Source: G963422275 sp963422275
GTDB lineage: Bacteria; Pseudomonadota; Alphaproteobacteria; Rhodobacterales; Rhodobacteraceae
Length of the DNA stretch: 64,000 bases
Direction: 5' to 3'
Assembly (NCBI GenBank): GCA_963422275.1
Contig: OY729418.1
Span: forward strand, 3,906,001 to 3,970,000
How positions within the stretch are numbered: the stretch's first letter is position 1; every line of letters starts with the position of its first letter. The notes beneath the pieces are model-generated. The model saw nothing but the letters and a program-made list of their open reading frames with translations, searched no databases and had not been told where the DNA came from. Below, one piece after another: positions 62,689 to 64,000 of the stretch. Made by a program: the position numbers and the translations under genes.

Positions 62689-63963
62689 ATGACCTTAAAA
62701 GGCACGTCAACGATTGAAATTGTCAGGAGCGGGATTCAGGCACGGAATCGTCGGCAACTGGTACTTCAGGGACTTGGTCTGATAGCAATTGTTTTTGCAT
62801 TTCTGATGCTGTTCATTCTCATCGTCTCATTGGTCTCGTCCGGTTATAAGGCTCTCACTCAGACACACGTGACCATCCAAGTCTATGTGAATCCCGAAGT
62901 AATAGTTAAAGAAAATCTACCGCGCGGAAACTTCCGGGGATTGCTGCAGGAGTCGTTGGCGGGGCTGTTCCCCGCCGGTGTGGCTGACCAAAGCGAGCTG
63001 CGTGATATTTCAGGCATTCTTAGCAATGGCGCTCAGTTCATATTGCGTGACAAAATTGTCGAAGATCCATCGCTTATCGGAAAGTCCATTCTGTTGAAGG
63101 TACCAACTTCGGACCCCTACGACCAGCTCAACAAGAAGCTAATCGATCGCGCTACGCCCGAGAAAAATCGCCGCCTTTCCGACCAGCAGGTCGCGAGGTT
63201 TGACATACTGAAAGAGACCGGGGCCATCTCAAGACCGATCAATTCTGCTTTAATATTTAACGCAGATAGCCGCTTCCCTGAACTTGCCGGGCTGAAGGGA
63301 GCTTTGATCGGCTCGTTCTGGGCATTGTTAATCTGCTTTCTGATCTCTTTTCCACTCGGCATCGGCGCTGCAATCTATTTGGAGGAGTTTGCACCCAGGA
63401 ATCACTTTAGCGATTTCATTGAAGTCAACACGAACAATCTTGCGGCTGTTCCGTCTGTTGTCTTCGGTCTCCTTGCCCTTTCTGTCTTCATTGGCTGGTT
63501 TGGTTTGCCTCGGTCAGCACCGCTCGTGGGTGGAATGACGCTCGCTCTGATGACGATGCCGACAATCATCATTGCAACGCGCGCGGCACTTAAGTCGATC
63601 CCGCCCAGCATTCGAGAGGCGGCACTAGGTGTTGGGGCATCAAGGCAACAAGTTGTTTTTGATCATGTCCTGCCCCTAGCGATGCCTGGCATCCTGACCG
63701 GGACAATCATTGGGCTTGCTCAAGCACTTGGGGAAACAGCACCGCTACTTCTCATAGGAATGAATGCGTTCATTACTTCGGCACCGTCAATCCCGCTGGA
63801 TAGCTCGACGGCACTTCCGACGCAAATTTTCATTTGGGCCGACAGTCCTGAACGCGGTTTCGTCAGTCGAACGTCAGCGGCAATTCTTGTACTGCTTGGC
63901 TTTCTTATAACCATGAACGCCATCGCAATATTCCTCAGAAACAAGTTCGAGCGGTCGTGGTGA
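62689..63963 (+). CDS. pstA: phosphate ABC transporter permease PstA
   Basis: 424 residues from ATG 62689, 6 nt after GAGG. An ATG at 62686 and a TTG at 62677 (overlapping the pstC stop) are alternatives. There is a long N-terminal region with a large periplasmic insert, then the permease domain: GAAIYLEEFAPRNHFSDFIE, NLAAVPSVVFGLLAL, and the EAA loop LGVGASRQQVVFDHVLPLAMPG. The stop at 63963 leaves 37 bases to the window edge, where pstB is expected to begin. Confidence 0.93.
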   Translation: MTLKGTSTIEIVRSGIQARNRRQLVLQGLGLIAIVFAFLMLFILIVSLVSSGYKALTQTHVTIQVYVNPEVIVKENLPRGNFRGLLQESLAGLFPAGVADQSELRDISGILSNGAQFILRDKIVEDPSLIGKSILLKVPTSDPYDQLNKKLIDRATPEKNRRLSDQQVARFDILKETGAISRPINSALIFNADSRFPELAGLKGALIGSFWALLICFLISFPLGIGAAIYLEEFAPRNHFSDFIEVNTNNLAAVPSVVFGLLALSVFIGWFGLPRSAPLVGGMTLALMTMPTIIIATRAALKSIPPSIREAALGVGASRQQVVFDHVLPLAMPGILTGTIIGLAQALGETAPLLLIGMNAFITSAPSIPLDSSTALPTQIFIWADSPERGFVSRTSAAILVLLGFLITMNAIAIFLRNKFERSW

Positions 63964-64000
63964 ACGTTTGACTCTCTTCGTCCACGGGAACTTTAACCAT

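Noticed and set aside
1..64000. CRISPR arrays, prophage or integrative element
   Set aside because: No regularly spaced repeats, cas, integrase or phage structural genes were seen. The tRNA-Ser has no attachment duplication.

Overview
The window is a piece of an alphaproteobacterial chromosome, most likely order Rhodobacterales or a close relative. I infer this from gene order: pyrH-frr-uppS-cdsA-dxr-rseP-bamA-skp-fabZ-lpxA-lpxI-lpxB on the plus strand, and ppiD-trpE ... trpG-trpD-trpC-moaC-moeA-lexA ... gltX-gltA on the minus strand. The use of lpxI, a GAAC-N7-GAAC type LexA box and a Tat-type solute-binding protein leader fit the same group. Host genes look near 50% GC by eye. The insertion sequences are clearly more GC-rich.

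Layout. 1-6.8 kb: start of a Tat-exported solute-binding protein gene (cut by the window edge), miaA, then the translation / isoprenoid / phospholipid / envelope operon from pyrH to rseP. 6.8-10.3 kb: a nest of three IS elements inserted into each other. 10.3-13.3 kb: bamA and skp. 13.4-15.6 kb: a second nest (IS982 inside a decayed DDE element). 15.6-19 kb: fabZ-lpxA-lpxI-lpxB. 19.2-22.3 kb: a glnE paralogue with a degenerate C-terminal catalytic site and a small coupled gene. 22.3-32.2 kb: gltA, gltX, a decayed IS1595-type element where comEC is often found in relatives, lexA with an SOS box, moeA, moaC, trpC, trpD and trpG. 32.2-36.2 kb: IS remnants, a Gfo/Idh oxidoreductase and a CoA-transferase pseudogene next to a MITE-like element. 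36.2-39.6 kb: trpE and ppiD. 39.8-45 kb: IS mosaic, tRNA-Ser(CGA), IS5 copy 2 and more remnants.

45.1-53.5 kb (minus): a tightly overlapping seven-gene operon. Its order is sensor stub, sensor-HAMP-MFS fusion, ABC-type solute-binding protein with no transporter genes, sensor-HAMP-SpoIIE/RsbU phosphatase, RsbW-like kinase, alpha/beta hydrolase, and a histidine-phosphatase-fold protein lacking its second catalytic His. A perfect dyad lies just upstream. A full-length glnE (54-57 kb) and a STAS anti-sigma antagonist gene (58 kb) lie upstream on the same strand. Together they look like a partner-switching system driven by extracytoplasmic ligand sensing. This is the strongest candidate for an undescribed system. 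58.5-60 kb: IS5 copy 3. 60.2-64 kb: pstS-pstC-pstA.

At least a dozen IS copies and fragments interrupt operons normally kept intact, most copies are internally deleted or frameshifted, and pseudogenes are visible. This suggests a genome in an IS-expansion and erosion phase, such as a host-associated lineage. That last point is inference.
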